Origin: Solirubrobacteraceae bacterium
GTDB taxonomy: Bacteria > Actinomycetota > Thermoleophilia > Solirubrobacterales > Solirubrobacteraceae
Direction: 5' to 3'
DNA length: 64,000 bases
NCBI GenBank assembly: GCA_030447785.1
Contig: JAUJOF010000006.1
Coordinates: 78,501 to 142,500 of the forward strand
Positions 8,806-17,841 of this stretch are shown piece after piece. Both the position numbers and the translations under genes were made by a program. Every line of letters begins with the position of its first letter. Position 1 is the first letter of the stretch. A model generated the notes under the pieces. It did no database searches, had not been told where the DNA came from, and worked only from the letters and a program-made list of their open reading frames with translations.

Positions 8806-8979
8806 TCAGGCCGTCGCGCCGACCGCGCGGAAAAGGTTGCCGACCAGGCGGTCGGCAACGCCCTCGTCGAGGTAGGACGGAGCGTGGGCGCGACGATGGG
8901 TTCGAGGCCGTGTGATGCCACCTCCGCGGCCTCGCCGACATTCACTCGCGCGCCCGGGCTTGACGTCGAGCAGGGCCAT
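8806..8979 (-). CDS. short open frame, possible gene remnant
   Basis: 57 residues starting MALLDVKPG and ending YLDEGVADRLVGNLFRAVGATA. The two ends look protein-like, but the middle is Arg/Gly-rich. Another frame through the middle reads RVNVGEAAEVASHGLEPIV, suggesting compensating indels in a once-longer gene. Not recognised. The rest of the ~310-base gap between 8766 and 9076 shows nothing else. Confidence 0.25.
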   Translation of the reverse strand: MALLDVKPGRASECRRGRGGGITRPRTHRRAHAPSYLDEGVADRLVGNLFRAVGATA

Positions 8980-9076
8980 TCGCTTGCGGCCACTCGGTCA
9001 TGATCGCTCTACTGCACGTCCGTGATGGAACCGCGGCGGGGCCACCGTGCGCCGCAGAAGGATCCTCAGCGAGGCA

Positions 9077-9661
9077 TCATTTGCGGTGGGTCGGCCGCCA
9101 GATCACCGGCGGGCCGTGGGCGCCGCAGTCGGCGAGGGTGACCGTCGTCTCGTGGGGCCATGAGCGGCAGGTGGCGGTGAAGTTCGAGAGGTGGTCGTCG
9201 CCCGGCTCGAGCGTCACCCAGGCCAGCGGGCTTTCGTCGGTGGCCTGGCTGCCGGCTTGCTCCATGCGCGCTTCGAGCATGTGTCGCTCGGTTTCATCGA
9301 GGTACTGGCGCATGACCGACTGCCAGACGACGGTGAGGCGCCCGGGGTGAGGCTCGGCGAGACATCGCTCGACCCAGGCGACGGCGCCTGCTGTGTCGAC
9401 GACGGCGGGGTGTGACCGTGCTATCTCGATTGCACCCGTGACGCGCGCGAGCCGGTCGGGCTCGTCGGGCCAGATGTAGGACAGCAAGGTCAGCGTGCCC
9501 TCCTGCGTCGACAGGTCGATGGGTGCGGGGTCGCAACCGCGTCGCTCGCTCAGGCACAACAGGCCCTGTGCCACCGTGGGATCGCGGACGGGGAGCCCCT
9601 CCCACGGCTCCTCGAACGACAGGCGCGACGCCAGGTCGCCCAGTGGACGCCCTGCGACCAC
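9077..9661 (-). pseudogene. DUF2332 family protein, N-terminally truncated
   Basis: 194 residues match the C-terminal half of DUF2332 proteins: PIDLSTQEGTLTLLSYIWPD, the AVAWVERCLAEPHPGRLTVV block, WQSVMRQYLDETERHML and PLAWVTLEP. Full-length members are about 320-350 residues, and the N-terminal half is missing. In the same frame a TGA lies shortly upstream of the GTG at 9659-9661, so the gene cannot extend. Function unknown; likely a decayed copy. Confidence 0.6.
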
Positions 9662-9792
9662 GTAGCGGCGGCGGTCGAGGATCCCCGACCGGGCGCGTCA
9701 CCGGGCGGAGCGCGGTCGGGGCCGCGTGGCCGCAAGGCGGCTGGCCAGCACACAGCCGGCCGAGCCTGGCGCCCACGATGCATGGTGCAGGA

Positions 9793-10125
9793 TCAGCAGC
9801 CCACCCGGCCAAAGGTGATGGAGTGGCGCTCAGCGCTCACCTGGTATTCGTGGCCCATCGCGCCGTCTCGGTAGACGGCGCGCATGGCGAGCCCTTCCGC
9901 GCGTTCGAGGCTGACAAGCTCCAACCGCCGCTCGGATACGCCCAGCAAGTCGGCGAGCTCACCGCGCATCGCTTCGGCCAGGCCGGTCAAGTCGCGCTGG
10001 TTGAAGTCTGGTGGAGCGTCTGCGTGCTCGGAGCCGGTTTCCGGCCGGTGCTTCCGGGGGCGCGGGGACAACCAGGGCCGCGAAGAGGACGGCATGAGCA
10101 AGCGCTTGCGCGAGAGCGTTGACAT
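9793..10125 (-). CDS. hypothetical protein, possibly frame-disturbed at the N-terminus
   Basis: 110 residues. The second half is protein-like (FNQRDLTGLAEAMRGELADL, RRLELVSLERAEGLAMRAVY), but the first 40 residues are Ser/Arg/Pro-rich. In the neighbouring frame the same DNA encodes ALAQALAHAVLFAALVVPAP, which looks like a signal peptide or membrane anchor. A one-base indel may therefore have split a small secreted protein. No family recognised. Confidence 0.4.
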   Translation of the reverse strand: MSTLSRKRLLMPSSSRPWLSPRPRKHRPETGSEHADAPPDFNQRDLTGLAEAMRGELADLLGVSERRLELVSLERAEGLAMRAVYRDGAMGHEYQVSAERHSITFGRVGC

Positions 10126-10314
10126 GGCGCGGCACGCTAGGCCGACCGTGACATAGCGCTGTTACGGGGCGGCCACTCGCGCGTTACGAAGCGGTGAAGA
10201 CCCCGGCGCCCGCCCCGTGTGACCAACCGCAGGGCCAGTGACCGCACGCCGGGTAGCTATCGGCCACATGGCCGTGAACGAGCAGCCGGTGCCCGAGGTC
10301 ACCAGCTGAGCGGC

Positions 10315-11292
10315 TCAGTCCTCCTTGGCGGGCTGGCGCGGGGGCAGGAAGGGCTCCTGGTCTGGCGGCACGCCCTTGGCGATCTGCCGGCTGCGCTCGA
10401 GCTCGGCGTTGAGCTCGGCGCCGAACAGGAGCACGATGTTGGTCAGCCACAGCCACAGCAGGAAGACCACCACCCCGCCCAGAGAGCCGTAGGTGGCGTC
10501 GTAGGAGCCGAAGTTGGCGACATACAGCCCGAACAGGCCCGAGACCACGATCCAGCCGATCACCGCGGCGGCACCACCGGGGCTCAGCCAGCGAAAGCGC
10601 GGATGGCGCACGTTGGGCGACACGTGGTAGAGGCCGGCGACGATGCCCATGACGATGAGCAGCAGCACCGGCCACTTGGCGATGCCCCACACCGTGACCG
10701 CGGTGCCGCCCAGGCCGATGACGCTGCCGATCGCCTCGGCCACCGGGCCTGTGACCACCATGGCCATGAGCACCACGGCCAGAGCGAGGACCGCCAGCAC
10801 GGTCACGCCCACGCGCAGCGGCACCAGCTTCCACACCGAGCGGCCCTCCTCGACGTCCCAGACCGCGTCCGAGGCACGGAAGAAGGCGCCGATGTAGCCC
10901 GAGGCCGACCAGATGGCGCCCAGCAGGCCGAGCCCCAGCAGCGTTCCCGCCGCGCCCTGGTTGCGGACGATGCCCTCGATGGGGCCGCGGAACGTGTCGA
11001 CCGCCGAGCCGGGCGCCACCTGCTCGATGACCTGCAGCATGGTCTGGGTCGTGGTCTGCGCCTGACCGACCAGACCGAGGATCGAGACCAGCACGATCAG
11101 GCCGGGGAAGATGGCGAGAACGGCGTAGTAGGTCAGCGCCGCCGCCCAGTCGGTCAGGTTGTCCTCCTGGAACTCCTTGACCGTGCGCTTGAGCGTCGCC
11201 TTCCAGCCGCCGGCCGACAGATCGGTCGGACCCTCGGGAACGTCGCCGGCGGGGGGGCTTCCTGCCGGAGTGGCGGTCCGGGTCTCGGCCAT
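10315..11292 (-). CDS. YihY/BrkB-family inner membrane protein
   Basis: 325 residues from the ATG at 11290-11292. It has a Pro-rich cytoplasmic N-terminus, then the family hallmark DNLTDWAAALTYYAVLAIFPGL with the first transmembrane helix. About five further helices follow, with the conserved GLYHVSPNVRHPRFRWLSPG loop before the fifth. This is the BrkB/YihY family, formerly misnamed ribonuclease BN. The transport or envelope role is unsettled. It is divergent from the HU gene, about 130 bases apart. Confidence 0.85.
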   Translation of the reverse strand: MAETRTATPAGSPPAGDVPEGPTDLSAGGWKATLKRTVKEFQEDNLTDWAAALTYYAVLAIFPGLIVLVSILGLVGQAQTTTQTMLQVIEQVAPGSAVDTFRGPIEGIVRNQGAAGTLLGLGLLGAIWSASGYIGAFFRASDAVWDVEEGRSVWKLVPLRVGVTVLAVLALAVVLMAMVVTGPVAEAIGSVIGLGGTAVTVWGIAKWPVLLLIVMGIVAGLYHVSPNVRHPRFRWLSPGGAAAVIGWIVVSGLFGLYVANFGSYDATYGSLGGVVVFLLWLWLTNIVLLFGAELNAELERSRQIAKGVPPDQEPFLPPRQPAKED

Positions 11293-11419
11293 GGCGGCGG
11301 GCCTACCCGCCGTGCGCGCCAGCCCACCGTTCCAGGCGCGCGCGGACCACGTAGTCCCCATGCCGCCGGGCCGCTCGCTAGCGTTAGCGCGCTCTGTCAT
11401 CCAGATCCGGGAGTCGTCC

Positions 11420-11692
11420 ATGACCAAGCAGGACCTCGCGAAGGAGGTCGCCGACAAGGCCGATCTCGACCAGTCGGACGCCAAGCGGGCCGTCGATGCG
11501 GCGTTCGAGGCCATCACCCAGGAACTCGCCAAGGGCGGCGAGGTCTCCGTCTCCGGCTTCGGCAAGTTCAGCGTCAGCGAGCGCTCCGCGCGCGAGGGGC
11601 GCAACCCCGCCACGGGCGAGACGATCCAGATCGCCGCGAGCAAGGGCGCGAAGTTCTCGGCCGCCTCGGCGCTCAAGAAGGAGCTGAACTAG
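11420..11692 (+). CDS. hup: HU-family nucleoid DNA-binding protein
   Basis: 90 residues, the exact HU length. It starts MTKQDLAKEVADKADLDQSD and contains GFGKFSVSERSAREGRNPAT, the beta-arm signature with GRNPxTGE. It is short-tailed, without the Lys/Ala/Pro extension of mycobacterial HupB. It binds DNA non-specifically as a dimer and compacts the nucleoid. It stands alone with its own upstream region. Confidence 0.93.
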   Translation: MTKQDLAKEVADKADLDQSDAKRAVDAAFEAITQELAKGGEVSVSGFGKFSVSERSAREGRNPATGETIQIAASKGAKFSAASALKKELN

Positions 11693-11737
11693 GGCGGCAG
11701 AGAGGGCCGTCCGTTCGCCGGAGGCGCGCCCCGAGGT

Positions 11738-12583
11738 CTACTGCACCATCACGTCTGACAGGGCGGCCAGCTCCGCGATCACCCGCGAGAGCCGGCCACC
11801 CTGCCAGGCCAGCGGCGAGCTGCCCTCGTCCTCGACGACCAGCCGGGCGCCGGGCAGCAGCTCGGCGTAGAGGCGCGCGGTGGCCAGTGGGTGGGTCGGG
11901 TCCGCCTCGTCGCGGCTGCCCACCACCACCGCCGGCTGCGCGAGCCCGGTGAGGGCCTGCAGGTCGGGGATGGCCCGCGAGCGCGGCACCGCCTCCAGCG
12001 CGTCGGCCACCGCGTCCGGGTGCTCGTGGCGGCTCAGGCGCTGGCGGATGACGCGCGTCACGGTCTCGCGCCACTCCTCGGGCATCGACGAGAAGTCACC
12101 GGCGGCCAGGAAGCCGTCGACGCCGCCCTCGCGCAGTCCCGCGGCCAGGCGATCCCACATGGCCAGGCGCTGGGGGTCGGTGGTCGCCTCGGGCACGTAT
12201 GCCGGGGTGATCACCACCAGGCCGGCCACCCGTTCGGGGTGGTCCAGGGCCAGGCGCAGGAGCGTGTGCGCCCCCATGGAGGCGCCGGCCAGCACCGCAC
12301 GCTCCAGGCCGCGATCGTCCAGAACGGCCAGCAGGTCGCCGGCCAGCGCGTCGTAGCTGTAGTCACCGGACGGGGGCGGCGCGGAGGCGCCGTGGCCGCG
12401 CGCGTCGTAGGCCATGACGCGATGGCCGGCGCGCTCCAGCCTGCGCGAGCCCATCACGACGTAGCGCCGCGTCGCGGTGAGGGCGTGCGCCAGCACGACG
12501 GGGGGACCCTCCCCCGCCTCCTCGACGGCCAGCGCGGTGCCGTCGGGCGCGGCGACGGTCAGCTCGGGCCCAGCCCTATCCAA
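11738..12583 (-). CDS. alpha/beta hydrolase
   Basis: 281 residues if started at the TTG at 12581-12583. The open frame continues upstream to 12706, but that part is antisense to the divergent thioredoxin gene. Oxyanion region VVLAHALTA, lid strand [13 protein letters not shown] and the nucleophile elbow GASMGA are clear. [11 protein letters not shown] supplies the acid. Where the catalytic His is expected the sequence reads [11 protein letters not shown] with no His, so activity or residue placement is uncertain. Substrate unknown. Confidence 0.75.
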   Translation of the reverse strand: MDRAGPELTVAAPDGTALAVEEAGEGPPVVLAHALTATRRYVVMGSRRLERAGHRVMAYDARGHGASAPPPSGDYSYDALAGDLLAVLDDRGLERAVLAGASMGAHTLLRLALDHPERVAGLVVITPAYVPEATTDPQRLAMWDRLAAGLREGGVDGFLAAGDFSSMPEEWRETVTRVIRQRLSRHEHPDAVADALEAVPRSRAIPDLQALTGLAQPAVVVGSRDEADPTHPLATARLYAELLPGARLVVEDEGSSPLAWQGGRLSRVIAELAALSDVMVQ

Positions 12584-12601
12584 ACCCCCGCGCTGTCCCT
12601 G

Positions 12602-13332
12602 ATGGACGTCACCGAGGCGGACTTCCAGGCGGAGGTCCTGGACCGCTCCCACCAGCTTCCGGTGGTCGTCGACTTCTGGGCGGCCTGGTGCGGTCCCTGT
12701 CGCCAACTCACCCCGTGCTCGAGCAGGCCGCCGCCCAGCGCGACGGCCAGGTCGTGCTGGCCAAGGTCGACACCGACGCCAACCAGCGCCTGGCCGCCGC
12801 CCACCGCATCCAGGGCATCCCCGCCGTGAAGGCCTTCCGCGAGGGGCGCGTGGTCGACGAGTTCACCGGCGCCCGGCCGCCCGCCGAAGTGACGCGCTTC
12901 TTCGACGCGCTCGTGCCCTCGGAGGCCGACGCCCTCGTGGCCGCCGGCGACGAGGACTCGCTGCGCCGTGCGCTCGAGCTGGAGCCCAACCGCAGCGACG
13001 CCGCCGTGGCGCTGGCCGGGCTGCTGCACCGCCGCGGGGAGCGCGAGGAGGCCGCGGGGCTGCTGACCAACGCGACAGGCTTCGCCGCCGAGGGCCTGGC
13101 CGCGCGCCTGCGTCTGGAGGACTCCCGTGACCCATCACTCGCCGACGCCTTTGCCGCGCTGGACGCCGGGGACACCGAGCGGGGCATCGACCTGCTGCTC
13201 GCCGCCCTGCCCACAACGGATGGCCGTCAGGACGACGTTCGACGCGTGGTGGTCGGGGTGCTGGATGGGCTAGGAGTCGACCACCCGCTTGCGCGCGACG
13301 CCCGCCGCCGGCTGGCCGCCGCGCTCTACTGA
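12602..13332 (+). CDS. thioredoxin with TPR tail (CnoX-like), one frameshift
   Basis: The N-terminus ([20 protein letters not shown], then [15 protein letters not shown]) carries the WCGPC active site. At about 12713 one C appears to be missing from CCCC, and the protein continues in the next frame as [20 protein letters not shown] through to a helical tetratricopeptide tail. Repaired length is about 243 residues, close to CnoX/YbbN proteins, which combine redox and holdase activity with GroEL. The indel is in a homopolymer and the rest is intact, so a sequence error is as likely as a mutation. Confidence 0.75.
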
Positions 13333-14135
13333 GCGCTCGCCCGGTCGCCCATGGCGTGCTCGCGCACGAGTGCGGCCGCGCGCTCGGGCTCCTCCCAGAA
13401 GAACAGGTGGCCGGCGCCCTGGAAGGTCTCCAGCCGCGCCCCGGGCACCACCTCGGCGATCATCTCGCCGTTGCGCACGTCGAGCATACGGTCCTCCGTG
13501 CCGTGGAGCACCAGCGTGGGCACCTCCAGCGACGTCAGCCGATCGGCCGCCTGGAAGTCGCCGATGGCCTGCAGCTGGAGGAGGGTCACCGCCAACGCCA
13601 CCGGGCGCTGGGCGGCGCTGGCCTGCCACTCCTCCCAGCGCCCCTCGCCGGCGCGGAAGCTCTCCGAGAGGTTGACCTCGAAGCCGTTGCGAAGCGCCCG
13701 CTCGCGATCTCCGGACATCACGGCCTCGCTGATCTCTTGCTGGACCGCGGGCGCGGTGAAGATCGAGCGCGGCCCGCCGAACATCGTGCAGCCCAACGAC
13801 AGCGTGAGCACCACCTCGGGGTGGCCGAGCGCGAGCTCCTGGGCGACCATGCCGCCCATGGAGATGCCCAGGACGTGGGCGCCCTGGAGCCCGAGTGCAC
13901 GCACGAGCCCGGCGGCGTCGTCGGCCAGCTGGGCGAGCGTGAAGGGCCCCTCGACACGGCTCGAGCGTCCCGTCCCGCGGTGGTCGTAGGCGATCACGTC
14001 GAAGTCGCGCGCGAGCGCCTCCAGGAAGGGCTCGCCCCAGTGGCCGCTGTGGCCGCTGAGACCCTGGATGAGCAGTAGCGGCTCGCCGACGCCGCGGCGC
14101 TCTACGTGCAGGCTGCGCCCGTCGACCTCGATCAT
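13326..14135 (-). CDS. alpha/beta hydrolase
   Basis: 269 residues. It has the full classical set: oxyanion LLLIQGLSGHSGHW, strand DVIAYDHRGTGRSS, nucleophile elbow LGISMGGMVAQ, acid strand LVLHGTEDRML and catalytic His in FQGAGHLFFWEEPER. Soluble, with no signal peptide. It resembles carboxylesterases and 3-oxoadipate enol-lactonase relatives; the substrate cannot be assigned. Its 3' end overlaps the thioredoxin gene by seven bases in convergent orientation. Confidence 0.85.
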   Translation of the reverse strand: MIEVDGRSLHVERRGVGEPLLLIQGLSGHSGHWGEPFLEALARDFDVIAYDHRGTGRSSRVEGPFTLAQLADDAAGLVRALGLQGAHVLGISMGGMVAQELALGHPEVVLTLSLGCTMFGGPRSIFTAPAVQQEISEAVMSGDRERALRNGFEVNLSESFRAGEGRWEEWQASAAQRPVALAVTLLQLQAIGDFQAADRLTSLEVPTLVLHGTEDRMLDVRNGEMIAEVVPGARLETFQGAGHLFFWEEPERAAALVREHAMGDRASAQ

Positions 14136-14187
14136 GGCCGCCGGACCCTACAGGGCCCGGGGACCGGGGTCAGCAGCCTAGTGGTCC

Positions 14188-15246
14188 CTAGAGCGGCAGC
14201 GCGAGCTGGTCGACGGCCGGCGCCGCGTCCGCAGCGCCCGCGAAGGCGGCCACCCGAACGCCCAGCAGGCGCACGGGGCGCGCCGGTGCGTAGGCGCGCA
14301 GCAGGGCGGCGGCGACGTCGGCCACCACCCGGGGCTCGTTCGTGGCCGTGGGCAGCGTGCGCGCGCGGGTGACCGTCGTGAAGTCACCGAGGCGCACCTT
14401 GATGGCCACGGTGCGCCCGCGGCGCTGCTGGCGGGCCAGGCGCTCGCACAACTCGCCGGCCAGGCGGCGCAGGATCGCCTCCTGCTCGCTCCCGTCGGCC
14501 ACGTCGACGTCGAAGGTGCGCTCGCGCGACTCGGAGACCGCGATGCGCACCGCGCTGACCGTGGCCGAGCCGCGTAGCTGCCCGCGGGCGCGCAGGTCTC
14601 GCCCGTGGTTGGCGCCGAAACGCGCGCACAGCACCTCCTCGTCGGCATCCCCCAGCGCAGCCAGCGTGGCGATGCCCATGGCGGCCAGCCGCGCGACGGT
14701 CTTTGGCCCCACGCCCGGCACCAGCCCCGGCGAGGCCGCGGCGAAGCGCGCGCAGGCCTCCTCGCGGCTGAGCACGACGAAGCCACGTGGCTTCTCGGCG
14801 TCGGAGGCGATCTTGGCCACCAGCCGGTTGGGGCCGATGCCCACCGACGCGGTCAGGCCCGTACGCGCGTGGATCTGCGCCACCAGGCGGCGCATCGCCG
14901 CGCGCGGGGCCACGAGCCCGTCGAGGTCGAGGTAGGCCTCGTCCAGGCCCACCACCTCGACGGCGTCGACCTGGCCGCGAACCAGCTGCATGACCTGCGC
15001 AGAGGCGGCGCGGTAGGCGGCGAAGTCGGGCGGGACGAGCACGGCCTGGGGGCACAGGCGCCGGGCCCGCGAGGTGGGCATGGCCGAGCCGACGCCGAAG
15101 GCCCGCGCCTCGTAGGAGGCGGTGGTGACCACCGCCCGCGGCCCGCTGCCCGAGACGATGACCGGCAGGCCGCGCAACTCGGGCCGGCGGCCCACTTCCA
15201 CGCTGGCGTAGAAGGCGTCGACGTCGAGGTGGGCGATGCAGGGCAT
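14188..15246 (-). CDS. dinB: DNA polymerase IV (Y-family)
   Basis: 352 residues. The Y-family catalytic motifs are present: HLDVDAFYASVE near the start and VVGLDEAYLDL around residue 100. Also present are ASVGIGPNRLVAKIASD and VPGVGPKTVARLAAMGI (helix-hairpin-helix in the thumb), then the little-finger domain. It performs error-prone lesion bypass. No clear C-terminal beta-clamp motif is visible beyond the terminal QLALPL, which fits the clamp-binding pattern QLxLPL. The ATG at 15244-15246 gives MPCIAHLDVD, the normal N-terminus. Confidence 0.92.
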   Translation of the reverse strand: MPCIAHLDVDAFYASVEVGRRPELRGLPVIVSGSGPRAVVTTASYEARAFGVGSAMPTSRARRLCPQAVLVPPDFAAYRAASAQVMQLVRGQVDAVEVVGLDEAYLDLDGLVAPRAAMRRLVAQIHARTGLTASVGIGPNRLVAKIASDAEKPRGFVVLSREEACARFAAASPGLVPGVGPKTVARLAAMGIATLAALGDADEEVLCARFGANHGRDLRARGQLRGSATVSAVRIAVSESRERTFDVDVADGSEQEAILRRLAGELCERLARQQRRGRTVAIKVRLGDFTTVTRARTLPTATNEPRVVADVAAALLRAYAPARPVRLLGVRVAAFAGAADAAPAVDQLALPL

Positions 15247-15305
15247 GCGGGCGGGGCTCCACCCAGCAGGATGACGCCCGCCCCGGCGGTGCGCCCTACA
15301 CGCTC

Positions 15306-16295
15306 CTATTCCTCGACCGCGGCGACCCAGACGCGACCGGTGGAGCCGAAGCCCAGGTCGCGCTTGGTGCGATAGGCCAGATCGAACTCGCGGTTGCCCG
15401 AGTAGGGCCCGCGATCGATGACCGGAACGGTGACGGTCTCGTCGCCGTGGCGCAGGGTCACCCGGGTGCCGCAAGGCAGCCACCGGTGGGCCACGCCCTC
15501 GATGCTGGCGCTCATGGTCTTCCCGCAGGCGGTGCGCCGGCCGTAGAAGCCGGGGCCGTACCAGGAGGCTCGAGCGGGGCGCTGGAAAGCCATGAAGCCG
15601 GCGTCGTTGGCTGCCGGGCTGTTGGCCTCGTCCCCGGTGAAGACCACCCGCACGCGCACGGCGCTGGGGCTCGGGCTGGGGCGCTGGTAGCGCAGCGTGT
15701 AGCGCCCGCCCGCGCGCGTGGCGGCGGTGTCCACGGTGTCCCAGCCCCCGCCGTCGTGGCGCTGCAGCTCGACCTTGCGGCCCTCCCAACCCGGGCGCAG
15801 CTCGCCGCGGATGGAGGCGGCGCGCCCCGCACGCACGGCCAGGCCGTCGGCGGAGGCGCGCAGCTGAGGCAGGATGCGCACGAGCGCGGCCTCGCTGGAG
15901 CGCTCGGCGGCGATGCCCTCGCCCGCCGCGGCCGTGCGAGCGGCCTCGCGCCCCAGGACGACGCGCGCCTCGCCGGTGCGCCGCAGCGGGTCCGCGCTGA
16001 GGCGGAAGCGGCCGTCCTCGTCGGTGGTGTCCGTGTCCACCACGCGCCACTCGCCGGTCTGGACCGGGCGGTAGAGCAGGCTCACGGTTGCCTCGTCGCC
16101 GCCGGCCACGCGGCCGCGCATCGCGACCGGGTCGCCGTAGCGGATGTGGGTGTCCTCCAGCGCGGCCCTCACGCGGCCGTCGCCTTGCGAGCCGGACTGT
16201 GCTGCGGCGGGTGCGCCCGCGGCCAGGGCGCTGGTGGTGGCCAGCGCGCCCAGCGTCACGCCGGCGCGCAGCGGACGCGTCATCTGCGACCTCAC
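15306..16295 (-). CDS. secreted protein with C-terminal RlpA-like double-psi beta-barrel
   Basis: 329 residues. A signal peptide spans about residues 1-32 (LRAGVTLGALATTSALAAG, AAA-Q). Two Ig-like or bacterial surface-type beta regions follow. The C-terminal ~95 residues are RlpA/DPBB-like: ASWYGPGFYGRRTACGKTMS, HRWLPCGTRVTL, VPVIDRGPYSGNREFDLA. The barrel Asp of VPVIDRGPY is present. Such domains cut or bind peptidoglycan. Preceded by a c-di-AMP riboswitch, consistent with cell-wall remodelling control. GTG at 16293-16295 has AGGAGG 8 bases upstream. Confidence 0.85.
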   Translation of the reverse strand: MRSQMTRPLRAGVTLGALATTSALAAGAPAAAQSGSQGDGRVRAALEDTHIRYGDPVAMRGRVAGGDEATVSLLYRPVQTGEWRVVDTDTTDEDGRFRLSADPLRRTGEARVVLGREAARTAAAGEGIAAERSSEAALVRILPQLRASADGLAVRAGRAASIRGELRPGWEGRKVELQRHDGGGWDTVDTAATRAGGRYTLRYQRPSPSPSAVRVRVVFTGDEANSPAANDAGFMAFQRPARASWYGPGFYGRRTACGKTMSASIEGVAHRWLPCGTRVTLRHGDETVTVPVIDRGPYSGNREFDLAYRTKRDLGFGSTGRVWVAAVEE

Positions 16296-16317
16296 AGGAG
16301 GGTCCTCCTCGGTTTGC

Positions 16318-16480
16318 GGTCCGCCTACGGGGTGAGCTGACGGGCTCGCGCCGGGATGGCGCTACCGCGGCAGCAGCCGCGGATTCGCCCCGTACCGGCC
16401 GGATGGCCGGTGAGTGGGTCCCCCGCTCGCCGGCGCATCGGGGCACCGGCGACTCGGCAAGTCGAACGACCGCTGGCACA
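16318..16480 (-). ncRNA. ydaO/yuaA-type c-di-AMP riboswitch
   Basis: Read on the minus strand, this leader contains the conserved islands of the ydaO class in order: GGGGGACCCAC, GGGGCGAATC, a short stem ending CGCGGTAG, then GAGCCCGTCAGCTCACCCCG and TAGGCG. The last block is nearly invariant in actinobacterial examples upstream of cell-wall hydrolases. These riboswitches turn expression off when c-di-AMP is high. It ends about 22 bases before the start codon, and the stretch between holds the ribosome site inside a small hairpin (AGGAG-GACC-CTCCT). The 5' boundary is approximate. Confidence 0.9.
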
Positions 16481-16552
16481 GTAGGCGCGGCGGCCTGTGC
16501 CCTGCGTGACGTTGCTCACAGCCGTGGCTATGGGACAGAGGCCGGGCCGGCT

Positions 16553-17692
16553 TCAGGGCACGCCGATGCGCGGCGTCCCGGCCACCAGCTGGGCCGCCAG
16601 GAGCGCGTACACCCCCGGCCAGCGCGAGGCGCCCGCGCCGGCGTCGGGCACGTCCTCGTCGCGCGCCTCGCGGGCGCGGGCCAGCAGCTCGTCCACCGCG
16701 TCGAGCACCGGGTCCTCGCCGAGGTGCTGGCAGGCCAGGCGGGCCAGCGCGATGGCCTCGTCGGGGTCGCCGGTGCGGAAGGTCTGCTGCACCGCCGCCG
16801 CGGTGTAGGCCACTGCGCGCTGAGCCTCCAAGCGCGGGGCGGGGGGCGGACCCGGCGGCGGCCCGAGGTCCAGCGGCTCCTGGCCGGCCACCAGGCGCGC
16901 GAGCTGGCCGCCCGCCATGGCCCGCAAAGCCTCGGCGCCCAGACCGACCTCCGCGGCGGGGCGCACGGTGGCGATGGCCGCGAAGCGCGCGCTGCCGTAG
17001 GGCATGTCGCTGGCGTGCAGGATGCGTGCCGGGGGGATGGTGGCGCAGAGCTGCAGCAGGTCCCCGACCTGCCACCACGCGGTGTCGAAGTAGAGGTTGG
17101 ACAGCTCAGCCGCCGGACCGGCCAGCAGCCCGAGGTCGCTGATCCCCGCGTGCGCGAGGATGATCGCCGCGCGCGGGTGTTTGCGGGCCAGGTCGACGGC
17201 CGCCTCGCCCAGGCGTGGGATGCCCCGGCCGGCGTGGAAGAGCACGATGGCGCCGGCCTCATGGGCCAGGGCGACAAGGTCGGCGACCACCGGATGGGGC
17301 AGCCCGAAGGCGTCGCTGCGCGGGTGCAGCTTGATGCCGGCCGCCCCGGCCTCCAGGCCGCGGCGGGCCTCCTCCAGCGCGCCCGGCGTGTCGGGCTTGA
17401 CGCGCACGAGCGCCACGAGCCGCCCGCCCGACTCACGCGCGGCGGCCAGCGCGGCATCGTTGGCCGCGCCGTAGCCTTCGGGCTCGTGCATCGGAAAGGC
17501 CAGGGCGCGCTGATGGCCGGCGCGGTCCAGGCCGGCGAGCAGCTCGCCGGGCGTGGCGGTCAGCCCGTCGGGGTCGTTGAACCCGATGTGGGTGTGGGCG
17601 TCAAACCACGCGATCTCCCCCGGTATGACCTCCAGCACGTGCTCGTAGAGGGCGCGGACGAGCTCGTCGTGAGGATCACCGGGGACGGGCAA
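16553..17692 (-). CDS. amidohydrolase-2 family TIM-barrel metal hydrolase
   Basis: 379 residues. Metal-ligand positions are in the expected order: FDAHTHIG (H-x-H) near residue 31, GIKLHPRSDAF, IVLFHAGRG, IILAHAGISD and HASDMPYGS (barrel Asp). This is the PF04909 layout of decarboxylases and hydrolases; reaction and substrate are unknown. The C-terminal ~110 residues are helical and outside the usual domain. Divergent from the plus-strand gene at 17842. Confidence 0.8.
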   Translation of the reverse strand: MPVPGDPHDELVRALYEHVLEVIPGEIAWFDAHTHIGFNDPDGLTATPGELLAGLDRAGHQRALAFPMHEPEGYGAANDAALAAARESGGRLVALVRVKPDTPGALEEARRGLEAGAAGIKLHPRSDAFGLPHPVVADLVALAHEAGAIVLFHAGRGIPRLGEAAVDLARKHPRAAIILAHAGISDLGLLAGPAAELSNLYFDTAWWQVGDLLQLCATIPPARILHASDMPYGSARFAAIATVRPAAEVGLGAEALRAMAGGQLARLVAGQEPLDLGPPPGPPPAPRLEAQRAVAYTAAAVQQTFRTGDPDEAIALARLACQHLGEDPVLDAVDELLARAREARDEDVPDAGAGASRWPGVYALLAAQLVAGTPRIGVP

Positions 17693-17841
17693 GGGCGAGA
17701 CGCTAGCTCGCCTGCGCCGCCGGCGGGCCCCACCCAGTGTTTTTGTTACACGTCGGATCGACGGCGATCCTCCGGTTGGGCCGGATGCCCCGACGGGGCA
17801 GAAGGACCGGAAGGGAAGGGGCGCCGGGTACGCTCGCGGGC

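Noticed and set aside
10219..11952. A 577-codon plus-strand frame
   Set aside because: Antisense to the BrkB gene; rich in His, Gln and Arg, typical of shadow frames.
14188..16479. A 763-codon frame on the minus strand
   Set aside because: Only the part from 15246 down is DinB; the rest is Arg/Gly/Pro-rich shadow of the RlpA-like gene in another frame.
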